Positions 41,824 to 50,686 of a DNA stretch of 64,000 nt are shown here, in pieces. The stretch covers positions 186,001-250,000 of the forward strand of contig CAWDNS010000005.1 in NCBI GenBank assembly GCA_963803775.1. The letters run 5' to 3'. Numbering within the stretch: the first letter of the stretch is position 1; every line of letters starts with the position of its first letter. The position numbers and the translations under genes are program-made. The DNA comes from JABCZH01 sp963803775 (GTDB taxonomy: Bacteria > Acidobacteriota > Terriglobia > Terriglobales > Acidobacteriaceae). The notes under the pieces are model-generated. The model made no database searches, had not been told where the DNA came from, and saw only the letters and a program-made list of their open reading frames with translations.

Positions 41824-42825
41824 TCACGAAGCCGTCACGGCCACTGGCGACGAACCTGTCTTGAGTCTCGGATACCGGTTCTCGCGATAGTAGCGGCTGA
41901 AAACAATGGCTACAACCAGAAGAGCAATAGGTGTTAAGGCGCTGGCCTCGGGGCCAACAATCCCGCCCGTGAGCCAGCGCGGACCACTAAACGTGGAATT
42001 GAGCAGATTGTGGTAGGGCACAATGCCGCTGTTGGGAACTCCGTAGAAAAAAGTTTGTCCCCAGTCGTATCCCATGTGAAAGCCGACCGCACACCAGAGA
42101 TTTCCAGTCCGCCGCAAGAAAAGGCAGAGGAGGAGGCCGAACAATACAACCGCGGCAACCCCTATGCGGGTCTCGTTCGCATTGAAGATATGACCCGCGG
42201 CAAATAGGCCCGACGTCACGAACGCGGCTGGCCAGAAGCCGATTCCCGCCGCCAGCGTGTACTGGAGGTATCCACGGTCCATGAACTCCTCACACAATCC
42301 TACGATGAGGAATGTGATTCCCCACTCGATTACTGACGACAAGATTGCTGCGCCGTGAAGAGCCAAGCCGGTAATGTGGAATCCGTGAAATAGGAACATC
42401 GTGAAGAGGGTGCCGCTGATTGCCAGAAAGCCGATCAGAGAACCAACCCAGAAGTCCTTTCGCAGGGCCTGACGCAAAGACAAACCGTATTCGCTGAATT
42501 TGCGACCTTCGATTTTTCCCATAATCAAGGTGACGACGCAGAGAAGCAGGAACGCAATCGCTTCAGACTCGCTCATGAAAAACGGTGTGTGTACGGTTTG
42601 CCCGAGATTCCGTTTTGCATCTCGAACGCCTTGAAGTCCGCCGAAGCGAATGAGAGTAGTGCCGGCAAACAAACCTCCAAACAGAGCAGCGAAGATGAGC
42701 AGGCGCCAGACGGCGCGCAGACCGTTAGGTCCGATGAAGATGCGGCGAGCAGGAGAGCTCGTTACCGGCGGAACGTCGATGGCGGAGCATGCGGCGGTAG
42801 TTGTTTCCTCCGGAATCGGATTCAT
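41824..42825 (-). CDS. CPBP-family intramembrane glutamic protease
   Basis: A 333-residue membrane protein with about eight helices and the three CPBP (Abi/Rce1) motifs: EEFMDRGY (EExxxR), AAGHIFNA (FxxxH-like) and GFHMGYDW (HxxxD). The family includes CAAX-processing proteases and bacterial enzymes that cut membrane anti-sigma factors. GAGGAACG lies upstream of ATG 42825. Only 39 bases after the zinc-ribbon membrane gene and downstream of an ECF sigma/anti-sigma pair, it could act on that anti-sigma factor. Confidence 0.85.
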   Translation of the reverse strand: MNPIPEETTTAACSAIDVPPVTSSPARRIFIGPNGLRAVWRLLIFAALFGGLFAGTTLIRFGGLQGVRDAKRNLGQTVHTPFFMSESEAIAFLLLCVVTLIMGKIEGRKFSEYGLSLRQALRKDFWVGSLIGFLAISGTLFTMFLFHGFHITGLALHGAAILSSVIEWGITFLIVGLCEEFMDRGYLQYTLAAGIGFWPAAFVTSGLFAAGHIFNANETRIGVAAVVLFGLLLCLFLRRTGNLWCAVGFHMGYDWGQTFFYGVPNSGIVPYHNLLNSTFSGPRWLTGGIVGPEASALTPIALLVVAIVFSRYYRENRYPRLKTGSSPVAVTAS

Positions 42826-42864
42826 GGGGGTACGTTCCTCTCGAATTAACGGTAGGGTCCTGCC

Positions 42865-43587
42865 TCACCTGCGAACTTCAACCTGAGCAACGCCTGTCCG
42901 AACTGCCTGGTTAGGCAGGGAGGTTCCACAGAACGGGCAATAGGCGTCCTCCGGGCGAACCATACGCTGGCATTGCGGACAGCTGGGGTTCAACTTGTAG
43001 TTGCATTGAGGGCAGAAATTGAAACCGTGCTGCACCCCGTGTCCACATTGGGGGCAGTTGCCCACCACGGGCTGGCGGAGAATGAAGTACAGAATGATGC
43101 CCAGGCCATTCGGAACCAGAACGGCAACCGTGGTCCAGAGCGCGCGGCTCATGCCCCGCCGTCCCGAGTCGCGATTCACGTAACCAATCAGCAACAGGTA
43201 ACAGGTCAGGATCAGTCCGACGAGCAATCCCAGCAAGATCCGTGCCCAGGCCGGCGGCGCATCGGGCTGGCGCGCTACCACCACATTGAATACGAACTGC
43301 ATACTGAGGAAGCCAATCGCCGCCAGAGCCCATGCCCAACGGGCGACGAGTTTGAAATCGCGATTCACATAGCCAATCATCAACATATAAAAGGCCACAG
43401 CCAGACCGACGGAGAGGCCCAGCAGGGGGCGTGCCCAGGCGGGCGGAGCATCAGGCTGGTGGGCTACCACGACATCGAACACATACTGCATAGTGAGGAA
43501 ACCAATCACTGCCAGAACCCACGCCCACCCGGCGATGAGTCTAACCTCCGCCGCGAATCCAGTTAGTTTTTGGTTTGTTTCCTGCAT
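42865..43587 (-). CDS. membrane protein with duplicated helix module and zinc ribbons
   Basis: 240 residues. Residues about 16-77 and 78-140 are two copies of one 62-residue module: WAWVLAVIGFL and WAWALAAIGFL, QPDAPPAWAR in both, IGYVNRD in both, each giving two membrane helices with a conserved turn. The C-terminus has two zinc ribbons (CPQC...CPQC, CPQC...CPFC). ATG 43587 follows GGAG by 5 bases; longer starts (43605, 43632) overlap the anti-sigma gene. The tandem copies are similar in DNA as well. Function unknown; operon with the sigma and anti-sigma genes. Confidence 0.82.
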   Translation of the reverse strand: MQETNQKLTGFAAEVRLIAGWAWVLAVIGFLTMQYVFDVVVAHQPDAPPAWARPLLGLSVGLAVAFYMLMIGYVNRDFKLVARWAWALAAIGFLSMQFVFNVVVARQPDAPPAWARILLGLLVGLILTCYLLLIGYVNRDSGRRGMSRALWTTVAVLVPNGLGIILYFILRQPVVGNCPQCGHGVQHGFNFCPQCNYKLNPSCPQCQRMVRPEDAYCPFCGTSLPNQAVRTGVAQVEVRR

Positions 43588-43606
43588 AAGTTCTCCAATT
43601 CTCATC

Positions 43607-44095
43607 TCAGTGTTGCCAGCGGCCGGCGGCATCGGTCACATGTGTGCCGCGAACCAGCAAAAGCACGCTGACCAGCAGCGCCGGGGCAATCACAAAAGCG
43701 GCGAAGCCAACTTCCCACACTGGACTGGAAACTCCCGCCCAAGCTCCCAGCCAGGAAAAAACTTTCCACATAATCGGTATGGTCACGGACGCAGAAAATC
43801 CAATGCCTGCGCAAGTGATCCCTACCATCCACAAGCGTTCGCGTTGCTGACGGAGCAGGTGCGCGTGCTGACGGACGCGGGCTTGCGTCCTGCGCACCAG
43901 CGAGGGAGTTGCCGCCATCGGCACCGAGCGCAGAGAGCGCACCACCTGGCTCGTGGCTTCGGCATATTCGCGGCAGGAATCACACTCCCGCAGATGCGTC
44001 TGCAACTGCGACTGCTGTGCATCGCCCAGTCCTGAGCCGTCGACACCGGTGAGGGCGATCCACTCTTGCGCTTGCTGGTGAACATCGCGGGTCAT
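43607..44095 (-). CDS. anti-sigma factor, zinc-finger (zf-HC2) membrane protein
   Basis: 162 residues: N-terminal zinc-binding anti-sigma domain (LRECDSCREYAEAT, H-x3-C-x2-C region H...CDSC), then two membrane helices (LWMVGITCAGIGFSASV and 'FAAFVIAPALLVSVLLLVRG'). Its ATG overlaps the TGA of the sigma gene (ATGA), the normal arrangement for an ECF sigma and its inhibitor. It should hold the sigma factor at the membrane until cut or conformationally released. A CPBP protease gene two positions downstream is a candidate for the cut. Confidence 0.85.
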   Translation of the reverse strand: MTRDVHQQAQEWIALTGVDGSGLGDAQQSQLQTHLRECDSCREYAEATSQVVRSLRSVPMAATPSLVRRTQARVRQHAHLLRQQRERLWMVGITCAGIGFSASVTIPIMWKVFSWLGAWAGVSSPVWEVGFAAFVIAPALLVSVLLLVRGTHVTDAAGRWQH

Positions 44096-44691
44096 GCCTG
44101 CGCTCCTTTTAACAGCGGCATCAGTAGGTTCAATCCGCGATACAGACGCGATTTTATTGTGCCCAAAGGTGCGCCGGTGACGGCAGCGATTTCATCCAGG
44201 GTCAGCCCTTCTTGAAAGCGCAGAACTACGGCCTCGCGGTATTCCGCCGCGATGCAAGTCAAGGCAGCATTGATGCGCTCGGCGTGTTCGTGCTGCGCGA
44301 TAATTTCCAGCGCGGTCGGGCGAATATCGACCGGGTCGAGCGGGGGGCGAGCGTCGTTACTATCATCGAGCAGACCGTCGAGACTCACTGGATTTTTCTT
44401 TCGCATGGAATCGATGCATAAATGCCGGGCCACGGAAAAAAGCCAGGTGCTGAATTCGTGCTTGCCGTCGTACTGATGGCCGCGTTCGAGGACGCGAACC
44501 CAAGTCTCCTGGAAGAGATCTTCGGCTAGCTCGCGGTGTCCGGTGAGGTAAGTCAAATAGCGCAGCAGGCGATGCTGATACTGCTCGATCAGACGGTCGA
44601 GCAGATCCGGATCGCGACGGCGAAGACCACGAGCGATGGCGCTGGTCTCGGACTCCATCCCATTCACGAAATATAAGGCTGCGGCGTTCAT
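44092..44691 (-). CDS. ECF RNA polymerase sigma factor
   Basis: 199 residues: sigma-70 region 2 (RLLRYLTYLTGHRELAED, with LAEDLFQETWVRV, and 'FSTWLFSVARHLCIDSMRKK') and region 4 ('AALTCIAAEYREAVVLRFQE' with LTLDEIAAVTGAPLGTIKSRL). It directs polymerase to stress or envelope genes and is probably kept inactive by the next gene. ATG 44691 or M12 (44658) could be the start. The upstream 123 bases show no GGAAC/CGTC-like ECF promoter, so autoregulation is not evident. Confidence 0.92.
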   Translation of the reverse strand: MNAAALYFVNGMESETSAIARGLRRRDPDLLDRLIEQYQHRLLRYLTYLTGHRELAEDLFQETWVRVLERGHQYDGKHEFSTWLFSVARHLCIDSMRKKNPVSLDGLLDDSNDARPPLDPVDIRPTALEIIAQHEHAERINAALTCIAAEYREAVVLRFQEGLTLDEIAAVTGAPLGTIKSRLYRGLNLLMPLLKGAQA

Positions 44692-44814
44692 GCTACCGGA
44701 TATACGGGTGAGGCGGGAGAAAAGATGCAGGGTGGAGTCGCGGGAATAGCAATGGTTATAACTTGCTTATTTTCATCTGCTTGCTTGGAAATGCTAGAGA
44801 ATCGGCTTCACCAT

Positions 44815-45999
44815 TTAGGTCACGTTCTCAATCGCCAACGCCATTCCCATGCCGCCGCTGACACAGAGAGTGGCGACGCCACGCTTGGCTTTGCGCCGGA
44901 TCAGTTCGTGCAATAGTGTGACCGTGATGCGGGTTCCGGTGCAGCCGATGGGATGGCCGAGAGCGATGGCGCCGCCGTTCACGTTGAGCTTCGCGTGGTC
45001 GAAGTGCAGCTCGCGGTCGCAGGCGATCACCTGGGCCGCGAAAGCTTCGTTGAGTTCGACCAAATCAAAGCCGGAGAGAGGGAGTCTGTGTTTTTGTTCC
45101 ATTTTGCGCAGCGCGGGAACCGGGCCAATGCCCATGATTCGCGGATCGACTCCGGCGGAAGTTACCGCCATAATGCGAGCCAGAGGTTTGAGACCGTTCT
45201 TTTTAACGAAGTCTTCGCTGGCCAGCACGACGGCCGCTGCGCCGTCGGTGATGCCCGAGGAGTTGCCGGCGGTGATCGTTCCGGTCTTCGAGAATACCGG
45301 CGCGAGTTTGGCCAACTTTTCTATGGTTGCGCCGACGAAGGGATGCTCATCACGGCTGAAGGTCTGCGGGCCTTTCTTGCTTTCGAGAGTTACGGGGGCC
45401 AGTTCATTCTGGAATCGCCCGGCTTCGATGGCTGCCGCAGCGCGGTTCTGGGAGCATAGGGCGAACTGGTCTTGCTCGTCGCGGGTGATCTTGTACTGTT
45501 CCGCCAGGACTTCCGCGGTCTCACCCATGACCATCTTTGCCATAGGGCAGAAGAAGCCGTCGCGATACATGCCGTCTACCAGGTCCTGGTTGCCGAGGCG
45601 ATAGCCCCAGCGGGCGCCGTCGAGATAGAAGGGAACGCGAGACATGGACTCGGTGCCTCCGGCGAGAACGCAATCGCAGATTGCCTATAGTAATTTCCTG
45701 AAAACCAAGCGCGACGGACTTAATCGCCGGAGGCGCAAGCCTTGTTTACGGTGTAGGCGGGAGACTTCCTGCGGAACGCCGCTGCGGATTGAGATCTGGC
45801 GGGCAGGATTGGGACCGCCTCCAGCCTGACGGGCGTTGCCGAAAATCGATTCCTCGACCTGCTCGGGGCGAACGCCAGCGCGTTCCATGGCGGCTTTGGC
45901 GGCCACGACTCCGATGTCGGCTGCGGTCAGGGAAGCCAGCGAGCCGCCGAATTTTCCGATCGGCGTGCGGACGGCGGAAAGAATAAAGACTTCGTGCAA
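44815..45999 (-). pseudogene. acetyl-CoA acetyltransferase (thiolase), disrupted by three +1 indels
   Basis: The start (MHEVFILSAVRTPIGKFGGS) and the second half ('GGAIALGHPIGCTGTRITVTLL', CVSGGMGMALAI) are a normal 395-residue thiolase. Between, three extra bases near 45762, 45725 and 45679 shift the frame within about 90 bases; read with these removed, the normal VPAYTVNKACASG and KSVALGFQEITIGN, CDCVLAGGTESM appear. The nucleophile Cys (KACASG) is in the shifted part, so no active enzyme would be made. The net shift is +3, which restores the frame. Sequencing error is the main alternative to decay. Confidence 0.8.
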
Positions 46000-46112
46000 T
46001 CGTGCCTCCGGATATTGAGTCTAGCATTGCATTTGATGCCATGGCGGCCCAGCCGGACTCGAGCCAGCACCTTGATCACGGCGACCTATGGGTTCGTCAG
46101 ACGGTAAACTTT

Positions 46113-46158
46113 GAATCGCAGAGATCGCGGAGAACAGCCGCAGAGCGCGCGAAGAAGA
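46113..46158. repeat. family C dispersed repeat, copy 1
   Basis: GAATCGCAGAGATCGCGGAGAA... and CAGCCGCAGAGCGCGCGAAG; a second copy, 51773-51818, shows the same words AACGCAGAGATCGC and CCGCAGATTGCGCGG. It lies between the thiolase remnant and rlmB. Confidence 0.6.
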
Positions 46159-46203
46159 ACGCTGACTCCGTCATTCGTGGGCTTAGGCTAAACTTAAACG
46201 TTC

Positions 46204-46941
46204 ATGAATTACATCTACGGAATCAACTCGGTGGGAGAAGCACTGAAGGCACGAGGTCGGGCGTTTGCCTGGGTCGGGGTAGCACAAGAACGCCATGATT
46301 TGCGCTTGCAGCGGGTGGTCGAAGAGTGCCGACGGCAAGGAGTGGCAGTGCGGTTTGTTGGACGCGCTGAACTTGACCGCATGGCTGGGAACAATGCGCA
46401 TCAGGGCGTGGTCGCCGTTACGTCGGCAAAACAATACAACGAACTTGAAGATGTAGTCGCCGCCAAGCGCGGACAGTATTCGCTGATTGTTGTACTGGAC
46501 GGAGTACAAGACCCTCACAATCTGGGCGCGATATTGCGTACCGCCGATGCTGCTGGAGCTGATGGCGTGGTGATTCCAGAACGGCGCGCTGCGGGCGTGA
46601 CCGCGACCGTAACCAAGGCTTCTGCCGGAGCCACCGAGCACATGCCCATTGCAAAAGTGACCAATATTGCGCGCACTCTGGAGGACTTGAAGGCGCAGAA
46701 CCTGTGGACGGTCGGGCTGGATGAGCGCGGCAAACAACCCTATGATTCTCTGGACTACAACATGGATTGCGCCATTGTGCTGGGAGCCGAGGGCAAAGGC
46801 GTCCACGACTTGGTGGCAAAAAAATGCGATTTTCTAGTCTCGATTCCGATGCTTGGGAAAGTGCCTTCGCTAAATGTGTCAGTAGCGGCGGGTGTGATGT
46901 TGTATGAAGTCGTTCGCCAGCGGCGAAAGAAGAAGGATTGA
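46204..46941 (+). CDS. rlmB: 23S rRNA (guanosine-2'-O)-methyltransferase RlmB (TrmH/SpoU family)
   Basis: 245-residue SPOUT methyltransferase: substrate-binding domain 'YIYGINSVGEALKARGRA', then the knotted domain with motif I 'DPHNLGAILRTADAAGADGV', motif II 'AIVLGAEGKGVHDLVAKKCD', and motif III IPMLGKVPSLNVSVAAG. It methylates G2251 of 23S rRNA. The ATG at 46204 has no strong ribosome site. Its stop (TGA 46939-46941) overlaps the ATG of the M1-like gene by one base, so the two are co-translated. Confidence 0.93.
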   Translation: MNYIYGINSVGEALKARGRAFAWVGVAQERHDLRLQRVVEECRRQGVAVRFVGRAELDRMAGNNAHQGVVAVTSAKQYNELEDVVAAKRGQYSLIVVLDGVQDPHNLGAILRTADAAGADGVVIPERRAAGVTATVTKASAGATEHMPIAKVTNIARTLEDLKAQNLWTVGLDERGKQPYDSLDYNMDCAIVLGAEGKGVHDLVAKKCDFLVSIPMLGKVPSLNVSVAAGVMLYEVVRQRRKKKD

Positions 46942-48632
46942 TGAAGTTCCTGTGTGCCCTTGTTGTCCTTTGTGGATTAGCCTCGCCCGCTCTGGCCTTG
47001 GATCGCGAGGCCTTCACCTTTACCCACTATAACCTGGATGTACGTGTCGAACCGGAGCAGCAGCGGCTCGCAGTGCGGGGTCAGATCAGGCTGCGGAATG
47101 ACTCGACGGTTGCGCAGAAAAACCTGGTGCTACAGATTTCTTCGACGCTGGACTGGCGATCGATTCAGATTGCCGGGAAGCCGGTTCAGTTCGAAACGCA
47201 CGAATATACGTCTGACATTGACCACACCGGCGCGCTTTCCGAAGCCGTTGTCAGTTTGCCGCACGAGATTCCTCCGAAAGGAACGGTTGAGCTGGAGATC
47301 GGATACGAAGGAGTCATCTCGCTTGCGACTTCACGGCTGACGCGAATCGGCGTTCCTGAGGATAAAGCCAAGCACAGCGATTGGGACCAGATCAGCAAGT
47401 CGTTTACCGCGGTGCGTGGGATTGGATATGTGGCGTGGTATCCGGTGGCGACTGAAGCAGCGATCTTGTCTGAAGGGAATAGCGTGCCGGAGACGGTGGG
47501 GCGCTGGGTCGTAAAGCATGTGGACACGACGATGGACCTGTCGTTGCAGTCGACTTCTGAGCAGGCGATATATTTTAGCGGCACGCCCGGTGTCGCCGAA
47601 GCTCAAACGGATTCCTCGGCAAAAGCAATTCGCACCTTTCATCTGGTGAAACCCGCGGTGAACGTACCGACGTTTGTGATTGCCAGCTATCAGCAGCTTC
47701 CGCCGCAAAACTCAACTGACGTCGAATATCTCTTAGGCCAGGAAGAGACGGCGAAGGATTATGCTGAGGCTGCTTCCCAGATTGATCCCGCGGTTCGGGT
47801 CGGGGGTGGTTCGGGGAATCTGCAAATCCTCGGGCTGCCTGAAGCTAATGCTTCGCCTTTTGTCACCCAAGGCATGCTGCTTATTCCGCTCGGGGCCGAC
47901 CTGACAAACGAGGCTGAACTGGACATGGTGTACGCAATCGCCCGCCAACAAATTTTGTCCCCACGCGCCTGGATTCAGGAAGGGCTTGCGCACTATGCCC
48001 AAGCGGCATTCGTAGAAGAACACAAGGGCCTGCAATGGGCGCTTGATTATCTGAACGGGCACACGGCAGCGCTGGTCGATGCCGAGAGAACGGCGAAGAC
48101 CGCAGCCAGCACGGAAACAGCACACTCGTTAGTCGAAGCTCCGGATGATCTATACCTGCAAGCCAAGTCGATGTACGTGTGGTGGATGTTGAAAGACATG
48201 CTGGGGAATCTGCCCACCGAGGCTTTGGTCAACTATCACGCCAACGAAGATAAAGACCCAACGTATATGCCGCGTCTCATCACGGCTGGCGCCAAGCGGG
48301 ATTTGCAGTGGTTTTTCGATGACTGGGTTTATCACGACCGCGGGCTGCCGGATTTTCGCGTTGTTTCTGTTTTCTCACGTCCACTGGACAGCGGCCGCTT
48401 TCTAGTGACCATGACTTTGGAGAATCTTGGCCGCGCAGGCGCCGAAGTGCCGGTGCTGCTGAGGATTGAGGGTGGCGAGGTCCGTCAGCGCGTGGAGCTT
48501 CGGGGGCAGGCAAAAACGTCGCTGCGGATCGAGGCGTCCTCGAAGCCGCTAGAAGTCGTGATCAACGATGGCAGCGTGCCGGAGAGCGACCTGAGCAACA
48601 ACACATATAAGATTGATTCGTTGAATCATTGA
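46941..48632 (+). CDS. M1 peptidase-like protein without a normal zinc motif
   Basis: A 563-residue exported protein (signal peptide FLCALVVLCGLASPALA) with the N-terminal beta saddle of M1 aminopeptidases ('YNLDVRVEPEQQRLAVRGQI') and an EGLAHYAQ block resembling the glutamate ligand/active region. The zinc-binding HEXXH should precede it, but the corresponding segment reads YAIARQQ (residues 331-337) with both His replaced. A CARDB-like domain ends the protein (RVVSVFSRPLDSGRF..., DLSNNTYKI). So it is probably inactive or not a zinc peptidase. ATG 46941 overlaps the rlmB stop. Confidence 0.7.
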   Translation: MKFLCALVVLCGLASPALALDREAFTFTHYNLDVRVEPEQQRLAVRGQIRLRNDSTVAQKNLVLQISSTLDWRSIQIAGKPVQFETHEYTSDIDHTGALSEAVVSLPHEIPPKGTVELEIGYEGVISLATSRLTRIGVPEDKAKHSDWDQISKSFTAVRGIGYVAWYPVATEAAILSEGNSVPETVGRWVVKHVDTTMDLSLQSTSEQAIYFSGTPGVAEAQTDSSAKAIRTFHLVKPAVNVPTFVIASYQQLPPQNSTDVEYLLGQEETAKDYAEAASQIDPAVRVGGGSGNLQILGLPEANASPFVTQGMLLIPLGADLTNEAELDMVYAIARQQILSPRAWIQEGLAHYAQAAFVEEHKGLQWALDYLNGHTAALVDAERTAKTAASTETAHSLVEAPDDLYLQAKSMYVWWMLKDMLGNLPTEALVNYHANEDKDPTYMPRLITAGAKRDLQWFFDDWVYHDRGLPDFRVVSVFSRPLDSGRFLVTMTLENLGRAGAEVPVLLRIEGGEVRQRVELRGQAKTSLRIEASSKPLEVVINDGSVPESDLSNNTYKIDSLNH

Positions 48633-48672
48633 ATATTGAAGCATTGCATCCATAAGGTGGAGAGGAAATTCC

Positions 48673-50106
48673 TTGGCTTACATACAATTTTTAGGGGCTG
48701 CCGGAACTGTCACCGGCTCGAAGCATTTAATCAACACCGGGACTGGTTCAACCGGCGAGAAAGCCTTTCAGGTACTCATCGATTGCGGCATGTTTCAGGG
48801 GCTGAAGGAGTGGCGGGAGCGCAACTGGCAAGATACGCCGGTTCCCGCTCGTGAGATTGACGCAGTGGTGCTGACGCACGCCCACCTTGACCACTGTGGG
48901 TGGATTCCGCGCCTGGTGAAAGAGGGCTTTCGCGGCCCGATTTATGCTACTCCGCCTACTATCGATTTATGTGGCATCATTCTGACGGATTCCGGTCACC
49001 TACAGGAAGAAGACGCCAGGTTCTATAACAAGCACAAGAAGTCTAAACACGATCCCGCACTTCCGCTCTATACACTCGCGGAAGCCGAGAGCGCGTTGCA
49101 GTACTTCCGGGCAGTGCAGTTTGAGCAAGTGCAGCAGCTTAGTCCGCAGATGTCGTTTCGTTTCGTGAGAGCGGCGCACATTCTGGGATCGTCGATGGTG
49201 GAGCTTATGTTGCGGATTGACGGAGGAAGCCGCCGATTGCTGTTCACCGGAGATATCGGCCGAGTTCGCGACCAGGAGCTTACTCCCGGGAAGGTATTGC
49301 ATTCCGGGCCGACCGAGGGTGAGGCAGCGGATGTTCTGGTGATGGAATCCACCTATGGGAACCGGCAGCATCCGACGGACGATCCGAGGCCCAGGCTGGC
49401 AGAAGTGATTCGCCAAACCGTGCAGCGCGGTGGGACCGTGGTGGTACCGGCGTTTGCTGTGGAGCGCACTCAGAAGTTTCTTTTTATGCTGAAGCAATTG
49501 ATGGAGTCCGGGCAAATTCCGAAGATCCCGGTGTATTGCGACAGCCCGATGGCTATTAAGGCGGTCGAAATCTTCATCAAGCATTCTGAGGAATACAGCG
49601 ACGACACGCGCAAGCTGATCGGCCAGTATGGGTCGCCACTTCGGTGGCCGGGTTTTACTTTTGCTTCCACGCCTGAGGATTCGAAGAAGATCAACGATTC
49701 CAAATATCCTTGCATTATTGTTTCTTCCAGCGGCATGGTGACGGGCGGGCGCATTCTGCATCACTTAGCGCAAAGGCTGCCGGACCCGAAAAATGTTGTG
49801 ATGTTTATTGGTTTCCAGGCGCCCGGAACGCGCGGGTTCATCATTAAGAGCGGAGCGCCGGAAGTGAAAATCTTCGGCGATATTGTTCCCATCCGCGCTC
49901 AGATCAAGGTATTCGAGCAGTTCAGCGATCACGCGGATACGCCTGAGCTGTTGAAATGGCTGCATACTTTTACACAGAAGCCAGGCGCGACGTATCTGGT
50001 GCATGGAGAGCCTGCGGCTGCGTCGCAATTGAAGGACGCGATTACGAAGGATCTGAGATGGAGCGTCCAAGTGGCCCAGTGGATGGAGAAAGTGCAAATT
50101 GGATAA
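48673..50106 (+). CDS. MBL-fold RNA-processing nuclease (beta-CASP, CPSF73-like)
   Basis: 477 residues. Metallo-beta-lactamase core with LTHAHLDHCG (HxHxDH zinc motif), FTGDIGRVRD; beta-CASP insert (VVPAFAVERTQKFLFML), then 'PCIIVSSSGMVTGGRILHHL' and the C-terminal DHADTPELL with the H of motif C. A conserved family seen in bacteria as KH-less RNase J/CPSF relatives; likely degrades or processes RNA. The start is TTG 48673, 9 bases after GGAGAGG. The DinB gene follows after 12 bases, likely in one transcript. Confidence 0.88.
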   Translation: MAYIQFLGAAGTVTGSKHLINTGTGSTGEKAFQVLIDCGMFQGLKEWRERNWQDTPVPAREIDAVVLTHAHLDHCGWIPRLVKEGFRGPIYATPPTIDLCGIILTDSGHLQEEDARFYNKHKKSKHDPALPLYTLAEAESALQYFRAVQFEQVQQLSPQMSFRFVRAAHILGSSMVELMLRIDGGSRRLLFTGDIGRVRDQELTPGKVLHSGPTEGEAADVLVMESTYGNRQHPTDDPRPRLAEVIRQTVQRGGTVVVPAFAVERTQKFLFMLKQLMESGQIPKIPVYCDSPMAIKAVEIFIKHSEEYSDDTRKLIGQYGSPLRWPGFTFASTPEDSKKINDSKYPCIIVSSSGMVTGGRILHHLAQRLPDPKNVVMFIGFQAPGTRGFIIKSGAPEVKIFGDIVPIRAQIKVFEQFSDHADTPELLKWLHTFTQKPGATYLVHGEPAAASQLKDAITKDLRWSVQVAQWMEKVQIG

Positions 50107-50118
50107 TAAGAGATTGCT

Positions 50119-50601
50119 ATGACCGAGGCAGAGCTGAAGAAACATATCGACCTGGCGGAAAAAAGTCCCAAGGAGATTGCGGCTGCGGTTTTGGAGCTGC
50201 CTGATAAGACGCTGCGCTACAGACTTTCGCCCGACAAGTGGTGCATCCTGGAGATCCTCGCACACCTGGCGGACATGGAAATCCTTTACGCCTACCGCAT
50301 GCGACAAATGCTGGCGGACAAAGATCCGGTGCTCGCGCCGATTGATCAGGATGCGTGGGCGAAGAATCTGGGATACCTGGAGTCGTCGCCCCCGGAATTG
50401 GTCGCGCTCTACGGGCTCAACCGGCATGCCACGTTGCAGTTGCTACGCCGGCTGAAGGAGGAAGACTTGCAGAAATCAGCCCGGCATCCCGAGAAGGATC
50501 ATCCGGTCACAGTCGCCGATTACGTGCAGATGATGTCGAAGCATGGGCCAAATCATTTGGAGCAGATCGAGCGGTTGAAGAAAGCGACAAGGAAGGCTTA
50601 A
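50119..50601 (+). CDS. DinB-family protein
   Basis: 160-residue four-helix metal-binding protein: 'WCILEILAHLADMEILYAYR' (H of first ligand), and KHGPNHLEQIERL (HxxxH: H...H) give the three-His site of DinB proteins. Members act as thiol transferases or hydrolases or are of unknown function. It is 12 bases after the RNase-like gene. A family B hairpin follows. Confidence 0.87.
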   Translation: MTEAELKKHIDLAEKSPKEIAAAVLELPDKTLRYRLSPDKWCILEILAHLADMEILYAYRMRQMLADKDPVLAPIDQDAWAKNLGYLESSPPELVALYGLNRHATLQLLRRLKEEDLQKSARHPEKDHPVTVADYVQMMSKHGPNHLEQIERLKKATRKA

Positions 50602-50618
50602 CCACACAGGTAAGGCTT

Positions 50619-50686
50619 AACCACAGGGGACGCAGAGGTACACAGGGAGAATTTCTCGCTGTGAGACTCAGTGTCCCCTGTTGGTT
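50619..50686. repeat. family B long hairpin repeat
   Basis: AACCACAGGGGACGCAGAGG... and ...AGTGTCCCCTGTTGGTT arms around an AT-rich loop. Its right end contributes to the TAA stop of trpD (50685-50687 on the minus strand). Confidence 0.7.
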
